Shown piece by piece: positions 8,777 through 16,110 of a DNA stretch of 64,000 nucleotides (its first letter is position 1; each line of letters opens with the position of its first letter). This DNA comes from Pedobacter yonginensis. GTDB lineage: Bacteria; Bacteroidota; Bacteroidia; Sphingobacteriales; Sphingobacteriaceae. The translations under genes and the position numbers were made by a program. The stretch lies in the NCBI RefSeq assembly GCF_003173595.1, contig NZ_QGNZ01000004.1, positions 248,001-312,000 of the forward strand. Reading direction: 5' to 3'. The notes under the pieces were generated by a model. It worked only from the letters and a program-made list of their open reading frames with translations. It did no database searches and was not told where the DNA came from.

Positions 8777-9802
8777 ATGAAAAATAATTTATTTTTAGAC
8801 GCTGCATTTTCGAAACAAACAGAACGCCCACCGGTATGGATGATGCGTCAAGCGGGTCGGTTTATGCCACAATATTGGGAGATCAAAAACAAATACTCTT
8901 TTCTAGAGATGTGTAAAACCCCAGAAATTGCGGCTGATGTAACCATGTTGCCAGTTGATTTATTGGGTATTGATGCGGCCATTTTATTCTGTGATATTTT
9001 GGTAACCGGAGAGGCCATGGGTGGCGATTTGAGTTTTACCCAAGGTGTTGGACCTAAGTTTGCCAATCCTGTGCGTACTGCTCAAGATATTGATAATTTG
9101 AATGTTGATTGTTTAGATGAATTACAATATGTTGCTGATGCCATTCGGGTTATTCAACAACGTTTGGATGGAAATATTCCTTTAATTGGTTTTGCAGGTG
9201 CACCATTTACTGTAATGAGTTATTTGGTAGAGGGTGGTTCATCAAAAGATTTTAAGCTAACCAAACTGATGTTGCACAACCATCCAGAGTTGGCGCACAG
9301 GCTTTTGGCTAAAATTGCCAAGGTAACTGCCGATTATTTGAATCTACAGATTGAAGCCGGTGTTAATGCCGTTCAAATTTTCGACAGTTGGGCACAGGCT
9401 TTATCGTGGAGCGATTATCAAGAATTTTCACATCGTTACATACAAGAAATTATAGCCAACCTAAATAGAAAAGATATTCCGGTTATTTCCTTTTGTAAAG
9501 GAAGCTCTGTTTTTGCTCCCATTATGGCAGAAGCGAAACCAGATGTGATTTCTGTAGATTGGAATGCCGATTTGCTGAATATTAAGAGCGCTTTGCCGGC
9601 AGGTATTGCTGTTCAAGGAAATTTAGATCCTCACATTTTATATGCTGATCAACCTGTAATTAAAGCACAAATTCATAAACTTTTCGAGCGCATGCGTGGT
9701 ACAGAAGGATTTATATTTAATTTAGGTCATGGCATTATGCCTGATATTCCTTTCCAGAATGTAAAATATGCTATTGAAGTGGTAAAGGAATTTAGGTACT
9801 AG
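8777..9802 (+). CDS. hemE: Uroporphyrinogen decarboxylase
   Basis: Decarboxylates the four acetate side chains of uroporphyrinogen III to give coproporphyrinogen III; cytoplasmic. At 341 aa it is full length. It shows signature 1 (PVWMMRQAGRFMPQYW, with substrate-binding arginines) and signature 2 (GFAGAPFTVMSYLVEGG), plus the C-terminal NLGHGIMPDIP loop. It has its own promoter and is followed after 49 bp by a hemJ-like gene. No hemN, hemF or hemH is visible in this window. Confidence 0.97.
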   Translation: MKNNLFLDAAFSKQTERPPVWMMRQAGRFMPQYWEIKNKYSFLEMCKTPEIAADVTMLPVDLLGIDAAILFCDILVTGEAMGGDLSFTQGVGPKFANPVRTAQDIDNLNVDCLDELQYVADAIRVIQQRLDGNIPLIGFAGAPFTVMSYLVEGGSSKDFKLTKLMLHNHPELAHRLLAKIAKVTADYLNLQIEAGVNAVQIFDSWAQALSWSDYQEFSHRYIQEIIANLNRKDIPVISFCKGSSVFAPIMAEAKPDVISVDWNADLLNIKSALPAGIAVQGNLDPHILYADQPVIKAQIHKLFERMRGTEGFIFNLGHGIMPDIPFQNVKYAIEVVKEFRY

Positions 9803-9851
9803 TTACTCATTTAAGCCATTATAAGCCTCGATTTTTAAATATCTCCTTCTA

Positions 9852-10406
9852 ATGATAGAATTTTTTCAGCCATATTACACTTACTTTCTGGCGGTACACA
9901 TTGTATTCGTAATTAGTTGGATGGCGGGTTTATTCTATATTTTGAGTCTTTTTATTTATCATACTGAAGCAAACGAAAAGCCAGAACCTGAAAAAGGTAT
10001 CCTCAAGCAACAGTTTATTAAAATGGAGGCTACTTTATGGAAAATTATTGCTGCCCCTGCAATGGTCATCACTGTTTTGGCTGGTGTTTCTATGCTCACA
10101 TTAAATCCTGCGCTCTTGCAACTGGATTGGATGTTGGTTAAACTGGGTTTTGTAGTTGGTTTACTGATTTATCACTTCGTTTGTCAAAACATCGTGAAAC
10201 AATTAAAAAACGATCAATTTAAGTTGAGTAGTTTTCAGCTTCGTTTATGGCGAGAACTGGCCACTATTTTTATGATTGCCATTGTTTTCATTGTAATATT
10301 AAAGAACGCACTAAACTGGATTTATGGCTTAATTGGAATTATGGGCGTTGCGCTGGTGATTATGATTGCGGTTAAACTGTATAAAAATTATCGCCTTAAG
10401 AAATAA
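9852..10406 (+). CDS. hemJ: HemJ-like protoporphyrinogen IX oxidase (UPF0093)
   Basis: Integral membrane protein of 184 aa with about five hydrophobic segments. The N-terminal pattern HIVFVISWMAGLFYILSLFIYH matches the conserved HemJ motif, with a heme-ligand-type histidine and the W-x-AGLFY signature. HemJ oxidises protoporphyrinogen IX to protoporphyrin IX, using a bound heme b. Placement directly after hemE agrees with that role. The usual LPRLFVYH reads ILSLFIYH here, a mild divergence. I saw no hemG or hemY to compete for the function. Confidence 0.82.
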   Translation: MIEFFQPYYTYFLAVHIVFVISWMAGLFYILSLFIYHTEANEKPEPEKGILKQQFIKMEATLWKIIAAPAMVITVLAGVSMLTLNPALLQLDWMLVKLGFVVGLLIYHFVCQNIVKQLKNDQFKLSSFQLRLWRELATIFMIAIVFIVILKNALNWIYGLIGIMGVALVIMIAVKLYKNYRLKK

Positions 10407-10471
10407 TTTAAAGCTTCAAATCAGACGTACATTTATTGGTGTGCAACATTTTTTTTACAGGAAAATCTCTA

Positions 10472-10479
10472 TAAATTTG
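10472..10479 (+). promoter_or_regulatory. -7 element for the outer-membrane protein gene
   Basis: TAAATTTG matches TAnnTTTG exactly. Predicted start is about 10484, some 15 nt before the ATG at 10499. A T-rich stretch lies in the -33 region without a clear TTTG. Confidence 0.5.
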
Positions 10480-10498
10480 GCCGTTAAAATCAAAGCTC

Positions 10499-11656
10499 AT
10501 GTTTAACATAATGAACCTCAAAAGGGCCTTAGTCTTCATATCATTCCTTACAAGTTTTTATTCCGCCTCGGCACAGTTTAATCAATCGGCATTCGAAAAC
10601 AGGATTCGTCCGGATAGCAGTTTAACAAACGAAGTTCACTTTAACTTCTATAATTTGAATTACGTTCGGAACTACGAATACACCAACGACTTTCATGATG
10701 GTTATACGCTTTACGGAACGCAACTACAGCCTCAGATTGTGTATTACGCACATCCAAATTTAGCCATTACGGCTGGTGCCTTTATCAGAAAAGACTTTGG
10801 CAGAAATGGAATCTCTGATGCGAAGCCTTTATTTAGTGTAAAATATCATAAAAGAAATTTAACCTTAATTTTCGGCAGTTTAGAAGGTGGCATTCAACAT
10901 AAGTACATTGAGCCGCTGTACAATTTTGAGCGCACCATTACCACACCAATTGAATATGGAACACAGTTATTGGTGGAGCGCAAAAAGTTTACGTTAGATG
11001 CCTGGATTGCTTGGCAAAAGATGATTTACAAAGGCGACCCAGCTAAAGAGGAAATTATTGGCGGTTTATCTACTGAAACCACTCTTACCGAAGATAATGG
11101 GTGGAAATTAAGCTTTCCTGCTCAGTTCCTGGCTTTTCATCAAGGTGGTCAAATCGATGTGTTAAAGGAAATTCCAATTACCACCATGTTTAACGGTGCA
11201 ACTGGATTAAAACTCCATAAAACAATTGGTTCAAACATTAAACAGGTTTACACAGATAACTACCTTGCTGTGTATAAAGATTTTTCTCCAGATAAAAGGA
11301 GGGCTTATCAGGGTGGCTTTGGATTATGGTTAAATGCCGGCGTGGAGAGTAAATGGGGCAGTTTGGTTGCTTCGTACTGGAAAGGAAATAACTTCATCTC
11401 GATTAAGGGAATGCCTTTGTACCAATCTGTCTCTGATAATTTGTATAGTGCAGGCCTAAAGCAAAGCAACAGAAATATTGTTTCCTTAAGATACGCCTAT
11501 CAAAAAGAGCTTATCCCTCATTTATATCTTGATGTTCGTTTTGAGCCACATATCGATTTGGATCATACCGATAAACAACTTCAGTTTAACCATTCCTTTT
11601 TCCTTACCTACAAACAGGATTTCAAATTATTCAAGGTTAAAAGACAAGTAGATTAG
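10499..11656 (+). CDS. Secreted outer-membrane beta-barrel-like protein
   Basis: 385 aa with an N-terminal signal peptide (KRALVFISFLTSFYSASA, cut after AQ). The mature part is rich in alternating aromatic and polar residues (for example YTLYGTQLQPQIVYYA, LYLDVRFEPHI), which suggests transmembrane beta strands, and it ends with another strand-like segment. I do not recognise a named family. A second ATG four codons in (10511) is an equally good start. The gene stands alone with its own promoter. Confidence 0.72.
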   Translation: MFNIMNLKRALVFISFLTSFYSASAQFNQSAFENRIRPDSSLTNEVHFNFYNLNYVRNYEYTNDFHDGYTLYGTQLQPQIVYYAHPNLAITAGAFIRKDFGRNGISDAKPLFSVKYHKRNLTLIFGSLEGGIQHKYIEPLYNFERTITTPIEYGTQLLVERKKFTLDAWIAWQKMIYKGDPAKEEIIGGLSTETTLTEDNGWKLSFPAQFLAFHQGGQIDVLKEIPITTMFNGATGLKLHKTIGSNIKQVYTDNYLAVYKDFSPDKRRAYQGGFGLWLNAGVESKWGSLVASYWKGNNFISIKGMPLYQSVSDNLYSAGLKQSNRNIVSLRYAYQKELIPHLYLDVRFEPHIDLDHTDKQLQFNHSFFLTYKQDFKLFKVKRQVD

Positions 11657-11716
11657 TTTCTGCTGTTAGGCTCGTTTTTAACAAGATAATTCTCCCATAA
11701 TTTATTATTGGTTGCT

Positions 11717-11724
11717 TACTTTTG
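11717..11724 (+). promoter_or_regulatory. -7 element for the HAD hydrolase gene
   Basis: TACTTTTG fits TAnnTTTG. Predicted start is about 11729. The upstream in-frame TTG at 11708 would lie before the start of transcription, which favours the ATG at 11747. Confidence 0.45.
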
Positions 11725-11746
11725 TTGCAATAAATTAAGCATAACC

Positions 11747-12442
11747 ATGAGAAATCAAATCACCGTAATCGCTTTTGATGCTGATGACACACTTTGGGTA
11801 AATGAGCCGTATTTCCGCGACACCGAGGAGCAGTTTGCAGCTTTGCTAGAAGATTTTCTTCCTCGTCATAGCATCTTAGCCGAGCTTTACAAAACGGAAA
11901 TTGCCAATTTGCCATTGTATGGTTATGGCATTAAGGGCTTTATGTTGAGCATGATTGAAACGGTTTTAAGAATTACCGAGGGCAAGGCCAATCCGTCCGT
12001 TATAAACCGAGCCATTCAATTGGGGCAGGAAATGTTAAACAAACCGATTGAACTTTTAGATGGGGTTGAGGATGTTTTGAAAGCACTACATGGAAAATAT
12101 AAATTGGTTGTAGCTACCAAAGGCGATTTGCTAGATCAACAAAGAAAATTAAATAAATCTGGTTTAGATCATTATTTCCACCACATCGAAATTATGAGCG
12201 ACAAACAGGAACAAGATTATCAGAAACTCTTGAAGCATTTGGATTGTCCGGCAGATCAATTTCTAATGTTGGGCAACTCCTTAAAATCAGATGTTTTGCC
12301 TGTATTGGCTATTGGTGGGCATGCGGTACATATTCCTTACCATACTACTTGGGCCCACGAGCATATCGATCATACAATAGAACATCAAAATTTTTATCAA
12401 ATGGATAGCCTTATGGAGGTTTTACCAAAATTAATCGAATGA
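11747..12442 (+). CDS. HAD-family hydrolase (phosphatase)
   Basis: Haloacid-dehalogenase superfamily, 231 aa. Motif I is FDADDTLW with the nucleophile Asp followed by the general acid Asp. A helical cap lies at about 20-90. Motif II is the VVATKGD region with Thr, then a Lys, and motif IV lies around LGNSLKSDVLPVLAIGG, where Asp coordinates Mg. Together these indicate a small-molecule phosphatase of the phosphoglycolate-phosphatase-like group; the substrate is unknown. The stop overlaps the start of the next gene by four bases (ATGA), so the two are translationally coupled. Confidence 0.88.
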   Translation: MRNQITVIAFDADDTLWVNEPYFRDTEEQFAALLEDFLPRHSILAELYKTEIANLPLYGYGIKGFMLSMIETVLRITEGKANPSVINRAIQLGQEMLNKPIELLDGVEDVLKALHGKYKLVVATKGDLLDQQRKLNKSGLDHYFHHIEIMSDKQEQDYQKLLKHLDCPADQFLMLGNSLKSDVLPVLAIGGHAVHIPYHTTWAHEHIDHTIEHQNFYQMDSLMEVLPKLIE

Positions 12443-13062
12443 AGAAAAAAATAGATATTAACACTTGGGTAAGAAAAGATCATTTTAATTTTTTCAATAC
12501 ATTCGAAGAGCCATTTTTCGGTGTAACAGTCGATGTAGATTGTACAGCAAGTTACAAAGAGGCGAAAAACATAGGTGTATCGTTTTTTTTGCTGTATTTA
12601 CATAAATCGCTCTTGGCTGCCAATACAATTGAAGCTTTTAGATATCGAATTATTGAGGATGAAGTTTGGTTATTTGATGAGGTGCATGCTTCGGCAACCA
12701 TCAACAGATTAAATGGTACATTTGGGTTCAGTTATATAGATTTCTATAAGGATTTCAATGAGTTTAACACTCAGGCTAAAATCGAAATGGAGAAAGTGGA
12801 GAATGGCACGGGTTTATTTCCATCAAGTTCCGGAGAAAACGTAATTCATTATTCGGCTTTGCCGTGGTTAAACTTCAAGTCGATGTCTCATGCGCGCAAG
12901 TATTCTTTCAAGGATAGTTGTCCAAAAATCTCTTTCGGGCAGGTGAGGGATGAGGGTGAACGTAAGATTATGGCCATTTCCATTCACGTAAACCATGCTT
13001 TGATGGATGGCTTTCACGTTTCACAGTTTGTAGATGCTTATCAAAAATTGCTCAATAGTTAA
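12439..13062 (+). CDS. Chloramphenicol-acetyltransferase-like acyltransferase
   Basis: 207 aa, the usual size of a CAT trimer subunit. The catalytic signature near the C-terminus, HVNHALMDGFHVSQF, keeps the catalytic His and the structural Asp-Gly of the HHAVCDGFH motif. The region around FGFSYID and LPWLNFKS matches CAT core positions. Whether it acetylates chloramphenicol or another hydroxyl substrate cannot be told from sequence. Many chromosomal Bacteroidetes homologues are not shown to confer resistance. It overlaps the HAD phosphatase gene by four bases. Confidence 0.85.
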   Translation: MKKKIDINTWVRKDHFNFFNTFEEPFFGVTVDVDCTASYKEAKNIGVSFFLLYLHKSLLAANTIEAFRYRIIEDEVWLFDEVHASATINRLNGTFGFSYIDFYKDFNEFNTQAKIEMEKVENGTGLFPSSSGENVIHYSALPWLNFKSMSHARKYSFKDSCPKISFGQVRDEGERKIMAISIHVNHALMDGFHVSQFVDAYQKLLNS

Positions 13063-13124
13063 ACAATTGTGATGATAACACCGTAATTTAACAATTAAGT
13101 AATAGGCACATTTTAACTTGGGTT

Positions 13125-13334
13125 ATGTTTATAGCCTTTGTTATTGTTCCGATTTACATTTTGGGGTTTATTGCAATGTTTTATATGCAGTCGTTTTACA
13201 AAGCGTTGATGCTGTTGTTAACCATGCTTATTGCAACTTTTATACTTTTTCTGTTCATCACTTACCCTTTTCAATCGGCAATGGTGATTTGTTGTTTAAT
13301 TGCTCTGTTTAATTTGCGCATAAAGATTAATTAA
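13125..13334 (+). CDS. Small membrane protein, 69 aa
   Basis: Two strongly hydrophobic segments (about 2-20 and 28-62) with little else, and a short basic tail (NLRIKIN). An overlapping ORF starting at 13118 in another frame is Cys-rich and looks like a shadow. It lies between the acyltransferase and tRNA genes on the same strand. Unknown function; support is the hydrophobic pattern and the ATG only. Confidence 0.5.
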   Translation: MFIAFVIVPIYILGFIAMFYMQSFYKALMLLLTMLIATFILFLFITYPFQSAMVICCLIALFNLRIKIN

Positions 13335-13336
13335 CA

Positions 13337-13367
13337 TTTGCATTAGAAAAACAAATTGCTATTTTTG
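13337..13367 (+). promoter_or_regulatory. Consensus Bacteroidetes promoter of tRNA-Ala
   Basis: -33 TTTG at 13337-13340, a 19-bp spacer, and -7 TATTTTTG at 13360-13367. Predicted start is about 13372, 20 nt before the tRNA. This is one of the two best promoter matches in the window. Confidence 0.75.
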
Positions 13368-13391
13368 CTGCAAGTTTTAACATTCAAAAAT

Positions 13392-13468
13392 GGGGGATTA
13401 GCTCATTTGGCTAGAGCGCTTCGCTGGCAGTGAAGAGGTGATCGGTTCGAATCCGATATTCTCCACCA
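13392..13468 (+). tRNA. tRNA-Ala (anticodon GGC)
   Basis: A 77-nt cloverleaf. The acceptor stem GGGGGAT/ATTCTCC includes the G3:U70 pair that defines alanine tRNAs. The D arm is GCTC/GAGC. The anticodon stem CTTCG/TGAAG encloses loop CTGGCAG with anticodon GGC. The T arm is ATCGG/CCGAT with TTCGAAT in the loop, and CCA is encoded. A promoter precedes it and a terminator follows. Confidence 0.97.
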
Positions 13469-13479
13469 AGTTAATTTCA

Positions 13480-13512
13480 GCCTTTAGATTGTATTCTAAA
13501 GGCTTTATTTAT
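13480..13512 (+). terminator. Rho-independent terminator after tRNA-Ala
   Basis: Perfect 9-bp stem gcctttaga / tctaaaggc with a 6-base loop, followed by a T-rich tract (tttattta). It starts 12 bp after the tRNA CCA. Confidence 0.85.
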
Positions 13513-13567
13513 GCAATAATGGTTCTGAAAGGTATCAGTTTTTGATTTTTTAGGACTGTATTTAATT

Positions 13568-13774
13568 TTAGAAAATAGTTCGATATCTTTTATTGTGGTG
13601 TTTAGCAACTATTTCTAACCTTTTCAAATCATTTATTTCACTTGCTCGTAGTTCTGTCTGTTCCTTTTTTATTAATTTTTTAACTGGTGTATCTGGTTTT
13701 AATACTTCTTTTGCCAAGGTTTTAATGTTTTTATCTCTCCATTCCAGCCCGAATCTTATCTTTTCTGGCTTCAT
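13568..13774 (-). CDS. Possible small basic protein, 68 aa
   Basis: Lys/Glu-rich ORF (KTLAKEVLKPDTPVKKLIKK, ASEINDLKRLEIVAKHHN) in the 546-bp stretch between tRNA-Ala and the next membrane-protein gene. It resembles no family I know. Composition is more protein-like than the opposite-strand ORF at 13593-13799, but no clear promoter or RBS supports it. It could be a remnant downstream of a tRNA, a common integration place, though no att repeat was found. The rest of 13513-14014 shows nothing else. Confidence 0.3.
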   Translation of the reverse strand: MKPEKIRFGLEWRDKNIKTLAKEVLKPDTPVKKLIKKEQTELRASEINDLKRLEIVAKHHNKRYRTIF

Positions 13775-14014
13775 CCAATTAAGTACTCAAATCCAATAAT
13801 TAAAGCTTATGTTCAATCTCCTTCCTTAGCTTTTCCTCTCGGATCTTTTGCACTTAATCTTAGAAACCTTTTCTATTAAGATTTTTATCATTTTCCATAA
13901 TGTGAAATATTCGAAATCTGAAAATAGGCTATGGAAAAAAAAATGATTAACCTTATTGTAATATAAATGTTACAAATTAACTGTATCTTGCCATCGCTTT
14001 ATTAAAATATTGTT

Positions 14015-14332
14015 ATGGTAGATTTTTTGAAAGGTTTGAACATGGATAAGTGGTATGGCGTTGTTCTATACTTAGGTTTTGCCTGTTGTGCAGCACCATT
14101 CTTCGGAAAGGTGGTTTTTATAGATCAAAAGCATTTATTTGGAGTGGGAGTTTCCTTGTTGCTTATAAGTCTCTCTTTTTTCATTGCAGATAAACACGTT
14201 TTTTGGAGGGAGGGCGCATACTTAGTTCAAACTAAAGTAATAAAGCATTCATTATTAACCTATATGATTCTATCGATAGGAATTTTGATGTTGATAATTT
14301 TTTTATTTCGAGTGGTTATTGGGTTATTGTGA
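14015..14332 (+). CDS. Small integral membrane protein, 105 aa
   Basis: Three predicted membrane segments (about 14-30, 40-57 and 80-103), with a short charged stretch DKHVFWREGAYLVQTK between the second and third. No family recognised. A -7-like sequence (TATCTTG at 13984) lies about 30 nt upstream. The ORF stands alone between two spacers. The ATG at 14015 is the first in frame; another at 14042 is possible. Confidence 0.6.
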   Translation: MVDFLKGLNMDKWYGVVLYLGFACCAAPFFGKVVFIDQKHLFGVGVSLLLISLSFFIADKHVFWREGAYLVQTKVIKHSLLTYMILSIGILMLIIFLFRVVIGLL

Positions 14333-14365
14333 TACTGTCAGATATAGATGGTACTCCCTCAGCTG

Positions 14366-14436
14366 GCGCACGCATGTCGCGTGTGCAAAATGATATAATT
14401 ATAGCGCAAGCCCAACGCTGCAAAGTTGTTGGGCTT
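14366..14436. repeat. Two adjacent stem-loops
   Basis: Hairpin 1 at 14366-14386 has gcgcacgc pairing with gcgtgtgc around atgtc. Hairpin 2 at 14408-14436 has aagcccaac pairing with gttgggctt. The second may terminate the upstream small membrane gene, although only a short T-rich region follows. The first resembles palindromic REP-type elements. Confidence 0.5.
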
Positions 14437-14563
14437 CATTGTTTAAAATAACTGCCTCATTAGCTGTGAATTTCATATCTACCAGTTCGTATACGTATGA
14501 TGGGAAAATAGCAAATTTGGACTATTGTTAAGTGCAACTTTCCCAGCTTCCCACCAAGGCATA

Positions 14564-15247
14564 CTAATTAACTTTCAACTGGTAAAGGATATAGGCAAGT
14601 AATATTAAAATCAGCTGTACCGATACTGCTCCAAGAATACAGCATATTATTGCTTTAACATAATTCATCAATTTTCTTTCGCCAAAAAATTGCCCGATAG
14701 ACCAGAAAACGTAAAAATATGATACAAAAATACCGACCGCCGCTATTGATTTATTTGCAAATAAAATTGATGTTAAAGCAAATAATGTGATCAGTAACAG
14801 ACCTTGGCCAACCGAATAGCATAATAAGATAGTGATTTCAAAAACATTATAGTTATGCTTTTTGAAAAATAAACTTATCCATAATGCAATGAAAAACCCA
14901 GTTATGAGTGAAATATATGCGATGTGAGTATTGGTCCAATGATCAATAGTGTTGTTTCGCAAAGATTCATTGATGACTCTGGAGTTTTGATCAAATGAAA
15001 AAAAGATATATTCAATCTTAAAAAAATGAAAAACTAGGGTAAAAATTGTCCCGGAAAATATTAAAAATATTAAAGGCTTGGTAACTTTACTTCTGTCTTC
15101 CAAAATAAAACGTCTGACCATTTTTCCTGGCCGGAGGGATAGTTGTCCTACTGTATATAGGAAACCACTTTCAATGTGTAAAAGATGCTTTATTTCGTGA
15201 AAAATATACGATAAATCAATTCGCTTCGGCTTGTTTGTTTCTAGCAT
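14564..15247 (-). CDS. DUF3667-family membrane protein
   Basis: 227 aa. The N-terminal segment (FHEIKHLLHIESGFLYTVGQ, then LSLRPGKMVRRFI and KVTKPLIFL) matches the conserved opening of DUF3667 proteins, which are common and uncharacterised in Bacteroidota. Four or five membrane segments follow (about 60-80, 105-130, 140-165, 175-225). The N-terminal zinc ribbon with a Cys pair that many family members carry is absent. Function unknown. Confidence 0.72.
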   Translation of the reverse strand: MLETNKPKRIDLSYIFHEIKHLLHIESGFLYTVGQLSLRPGKMVRRFILEDRSKVTKPLIFLIFSGTIFTLVFHFFKIEYIFFSFDQNSRVINESLRNNTIDHWTNTHIAYISLITGFFIALWISLFFKKHNYNVFEITILLCYSVGQGLLLITLFALTSILFANKSIAAVGIFVSYFYVFWSIGQFFGERKLMNYVKAIICCILGAVSVQLILILLAYILYQLKVN

Positions 15248-15564
15248 TTAATTTCAATCTGCATTTTTTGAATTACTATTGCACTACTTTCTAGAGTTCC
15301 AAAACTACGAATTTGAGCGCACATTTTACTCATTTCGGATACACGATAGCATTTGAGTAATTTATATTTCCTTTCTTCAACACGTTATCTTACCTTTCAA
15401 ATTCGAGTGGCGTTGGAAGTCGATATGGTGCATAAGCGGAGATTAATAGTCTTATCGAAGAATGGTTTTTTTCTGGAAAAGTGTTCGATTAATATATCGA
15501 TCCTTTTTTATTCTTTTCTTCCAAACTAAGCAAAACTTCTTCATTTTCCATCTGTTGATAGACT
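15248..15564. other. Spacer without recognised features
   Basis: 317 bp between divergently oriented genes (DUF3667 on minus, deaminase on plus). It must hold both promoters, but I see no exact TAnnTTTG in useful position on either strand, no ORF and no strong hairpin. Confidence 0.5.
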
Positions 15565-16059
15565 ATGGAAGAACATAAAAAATTTATGCAAAAGGCAATC
15601 TCCTTATCTGAAGATAACCTTAAAAGTATGAATGGCGGCCCTTTTGGTTGTGTAATTGTAAGGGATGGTAAAATATTGAGTGCGGAAGCGAATTCTGTTA
15701 CCCAGGATTGCGACCCCACAGCCCATGCCGAAATTAACGCCATTCGCGCTGCATCAAAGAAGATTGGGAAAGCCGATTTAAGCGGATGCATTATGTACAC
15801 CAGTGCCGAACCATGCCCAATGTGCTTGAGCGCAATTTATTGGTCAAATATAGGTCAGGTGTATTACGGCAATACCAAAAGAGATGCGGAATGGGCGGGA
15901 TTTGGCGATCAATTTATCATGGAGCAATTACAGAAAAAAATAGAAGATCAAGACATTGCCTTTCAACGTATCTCAGCGAGTGAGGCAATTAAAGCATTCG
16001 AAAAATGGGTTGAAGCAGGATCAGGTGTAAAAGAGAAAATTAAGGACGGGTCTATGTAA
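15565..16059 (+). CDS. Guanine-deaminase-like nucleoside/nucleobase deaminase
   Basis: Cytidine-deaminase-fold enzyme, 164 aa. Zinc site: His54 and catalytic Glu56 in DPTAHAEINAIRAA, with Cys84 and Cys87 in EPCPMCLSAIYW. The motifs NGGPFGCVIVRDG and the Phe/Asp-rich C-terminal half (AEWAGFGDQFI) follow Bacillus GuaD more than the tRNA adenosine deaminase TadA. It probably converts guanine to xanthine. It converges on the molybdenum oxidoreductase operon rather than belonging to it, so a shared pathway is not shown. Confidence 0.85.
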   Translation: MEEHKKFMQKAISLSEDNLKSMNGGPFGCVIVRDGKILSAEANSVTQDCDPTAHAEINAIRAASKKIGKADLSGCIMYTSAEPCPMCLSAIYWSNIGQVYYGNTKRDAEWAGFGDQFIMEQLQKKIEDQDIAFQRISASEAIKAFEKWVEAGSGVKEKIKDGSM

Positions 16060-16110
16060 AGGTGAAATAACTTTCACCAACACCTCCTAAGGAATTTGTT
16101 TTACCGAATG

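Noticed and set aside
13392..14014. Integrative element at the tRNA-Ala gene
   Set aside because: No integrase, no duplicated tRNA 3' end and no foreign-looking gene block downstream; only one doubtful 68-aa ORF.
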